A stretch of 6,726 nucleotides of DNA, taken from contig CAMWXO010000080.1 in assembly GCA_947178245.1 (NCBI GenBank), positions 1 through 6,726 on the forward strand, read 5' to 3'. The position numbers and the translations under genes are program-made. Of the stretch, positions 4,995 through 6,726 are shown in pieces. The stretch comes from an uncultured Porphyromonadaceae bacterium (GTDB lineage Bacteria > Bacteroidota > Bacteroidia > Bacteroidales > Muribaculaceae). Positions within the stretch are counted from its first letter, which is position 1. Every line of letters starts with the position of its first letter. The notes beneath the pieces were generated by a model. The model saw only the letters and a program-made list of their open reading frames with translations. It had not been told where the DNA came from and did no database searches.

Positions 4995-6725
4995 TCATTT
5001 CATTTTGTCGAATAGTTTCGGGTCGCCCACGATCCAGAGTAGGTCGCCGGCTTTCAGGATGGTGTTTGGCGAGGGATTCACAAACTCGTTGTCGCCTCTC
5101 TGCACCGACACCACCATGCAGAAATAGTCTTTCCTGAGGTCAGTCTCGTAGAGCGGCTTGTCGATGATGGGGGAGTTCTCGGTGAGAAGGATGCTCTTCA
5201 GCTCTATGTCGGGATGCTTGGCGGGCTCCTTCTTCTGGTCGAGATTGTCGATTTCATCGTTAAGCCGCTTTATCTGGCTGTCGGTGCCTATGATGCCGAG
5301 GGTGTCGCCCGGGAATATCCGCGTGTCGCCGGTGGGGAGCGGCATGAAGTCGTCGCCGCGTCTTATGCTCGACACGCTCACTCCATATTCCGAGCGGAGT
5401 CCTGAATTTTTCAGCCTGTCGCCGGCAAACCGGCATTGCGGCTTTATGTCGATATATGCCTGATGCAGGTCGCTCACCAGATTGTTGCCGGCTCCGCTGC
5501 GGGCATTCTCACGGTTGTTGAGGTTATTGATGAATTTCTTTTCCATTCTTCTGAATCTCTTCATCAGGCGTGACGATGCGAAGAGTATTATCACCACGAA
5601 GGCCACTATGCCCCCGAGCCATCCCACAAGCGGAGAATAGCACACGGAGAGGAAATATACGATGAAGAGCAGGGCCAGGATATGGCGTATTATGTTCATC
5701 GCTATCAGCGGCACTTCATAGAACGATGCCGTGGAGTGAAGTCGCATCTTGTGGTCTTTTTTCAGCGACGTGAACGACAGGGCCGTGAGAAACGGCGACA
5801 TGATGCCGAGCGTGCACAGCGTGGCCACCAGGTGTCCCCATTTCGGCAAGATACCCTCTATGATGGGGAAGAGCATGCTGCGGCAGGCTATGATGATGCC
5901 TATTAGTATCACCGAGTAGAGCACGATGCGCCAGAGATAGCGGCCGAGTATGTCGCGCCAGAGGCGCGCTGTCTCGTTCGTGTCCACTACCTGAGTGGAA
6001 TATCGGGTGATGAGGAAATTCAGGTTTTTCGGAAGATGCTTCTCCACGAAAGCGTAAGCGGGTTGCGACATCTTTATGAAATAGGGGGTCGTGAAAATCG
6101 TGATCACCGACACCGCCACTATTATGGGATAGAGCGAGGCATCGAGCACTCCGAGTCCCATACCCAGCGAGGCGATGATGAAAGAGAACTCACCTATCTG
6201 CGTAAGCGAGAATCCGCTCTGCATCGCCACTTTCAGGGTCTGCCCGGTGATGAGCATGCCCAGCGTGCCGAAGATGATCATTCCCACTATCACCACTCCC
6301 GCCAGCAGAAGAATCTGAGGTGCATACTGGGCGATGACGGAGGGCTGCACCATCATGCCCACCGAGATGAAGAAGACGGCGCCGAAAAGGTCTTTCACCG
6401 GCGCTATCACGTGCTCCATACGCTCGGCGAAGATAGTGCCTGCCAGTATGGAGCCCATCACGAAGGCTCCCAGCTCGAGCGAGAACCCGCACATCACCGA
6501 GAATGCCGCCATCATGAAGCAGAGCGACATGGCCACCACAAGCAGCGTCTCCGAATTAAGATAGGAGCGCACCTTCACGAGGAAAGAGGGGAGTAGATAT
6601 ACTCCCACCAGGAACCATATTATCAGGAAGAAACTCAGTTTCGCCACGCTGAAGACGAGTTCCGATCCGTGCACGTCGCCCATGGCGATGGAGGAGAGGA
6701 GCACGAGCATCAGCACCGCGAAGAG
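4995..6725 (-). CDS. CPA2/Kef-type cation:proton antiporter with two RCK_C domains (5' partial)
   Basis: The frame runs off the right edge, so the N-terminal part of the exchanger domain is missing; 576 codons are visible. Residue numbers start at an in-frame GTG at 6714-6716, which is not the true start. The Na+/H+ exchanger domain covers about 1-215, with ELGAFVMGSILAG (81-93), GAVFFISVGM (112-121) and SLTQIGEFSFIIA (170-182), all typical of KefB/KefC-like CPA2 antiporters. A second hydrophobic block (about 260-380) adds roughly four membrane segments. Two TrkA-C/RCK_C domains follow (about 418-489 and 503-573), each with the late G-D-L/T-L-x-I-x-G turn; no NAD-binding RCK_N domain is present. 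The RCK_C domains probably bind a regulatory ligand in the cytoplasm and gate K+ or Na+ exchange. The gene precedes the AI-2E permease gene by seven bases. Class is secure; the ion is not determined. Confidence 0.93.
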   Translation of the reverse strand, partial: LFAVLMLVLLSSIAMGDVHGSELVFSVAKLSFFLIIWFLVGVYLLPSFLVKVRSYLNSETLLVVAMSLCFMMAAFSVMCGFSLELGAFVMGSILAGTIFAERMEHVIAPVKDLFGAVFFISVGMMVQPSVIAQYAPQILLLAGVVIVGMIIFGTLGMLITGQTLKVAMQSGFSLTQIGEFSFIIASLGMGLGVLDASLYPIIVAVSVITIFTTPYFIKMSQPAYAFVEKHLPKNLNFLITRYSTQVVDTNETARLWRDILGRYLWRIVLYSVILIGIIIACRSMLFPIIEGILPKWGHLVATLCTLGIMSPFLTALSFTSLKKDHKMRLHSTASFYEVPLIAMNIIRHILALLFIVYFLSVCYSPLVGWLGGIVAFVVIILFASSRLMKRFRRMEKKFINNLNNRENARSGAGNNLVSDLHQAYIDIKPQCRFAGDRLKNSGLRSEYGVSVSSIRRGDDFMPLPTGDTRIFPGDTLGIIGTDSQIKRLNDEIDNLDQKKEPAKHPDIELKSILLTENSPIIDKPLYETDLRKDYFCMVVSVQRGDNEFVNPSPNTILKAGDLLWIVGDPKLFDKMK

Positions 6726-6726
6726 G

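Noticed and set aside
4331..5137. 268-codon plus-strand open frame rich in His, Glu and Arg
   Set aside because: Antisense shadow of the permease and antiporter genes; the composition is typical of the reverse strand of GC-rich membrane-protein genes.
6036..6596. His-rich plus-strand open frame that looks like a metal-binding protein
   Set aside because: The His runs arise from the reverse strand of hydrophobic antiporter codons; no signal, start context or domain supports it.

Overview
The window looks like a piece of a Bacteroidales chromosome, possibly from a Muribaculaceae-like gut bacterium. This rests on two well-formed Bacteroidota promoters (TTTG, 20-base spacer, TAATTTTG), a lipoprotein with an acidic patch after the lipidated cysteine, and a set of envelope and transport proteins of types common in that order. 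The genus-level guess is inference. Base composition splits the window in two. The left part (about 170-1740) is AT-rich; a hand count of 1321-1380 gives 20 G/C in 60. The right part (about 1900 to the end) is GC-rich; 3001-3060 gives 41 in 60. The change falls at a tRNA-Ser gene.

Left part: the last 52 codons of an unrecognised plus-strand gene (ending at 161), a candidate two-way terminator hairpin, then a tightly overlapping three-gene minus-strand operon (1636 down to 265). In transcription order it encodes a DUF6941-like beta-rich protein, a small HEAT-like helical protein, and a DUF7689-like protein with a possible papain-type Cys/His/Asp arrangement. No member has a known function that I can name. 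The operon sits just beyond the 3' end of tRNA-Ser, separated from it by a short block of 12-base tandem and inverted repeats. This arrangement suggests a transferred cassette at a tRNA integration site, and the operon is the best candidate here for an undescribed system.

Middle: tRNA-Ser (anticodon CGA, CCA encoded, long variable arm) with its own promoter, then a minus-strand gene for a predicted surface lipoprotein of unknown function.

Right part: dacB, a secreted PBP4-type D-Ala-D-Ala carboxypeptidase/endopeptidase that trims peptidoglycan, reads rightward from a promoter so close to its ATG that the mRNA is probably leaderless or nearly so. It meets a minus-strand pair head-on. That pair is a CPA2/Kef-type cation:proton antiporter with two C-terminal RCK_C (TrkA-C) domains (N-terminus outside the window), followed 7 bases later by an AI-2E family membrane permease. 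dacB and the permease gene overlap at their 3' ends by 26 bases. The antiporter and permease are probably cotranscribed and may act together in ion or small-molecule homeostasis; that joint role is inference.
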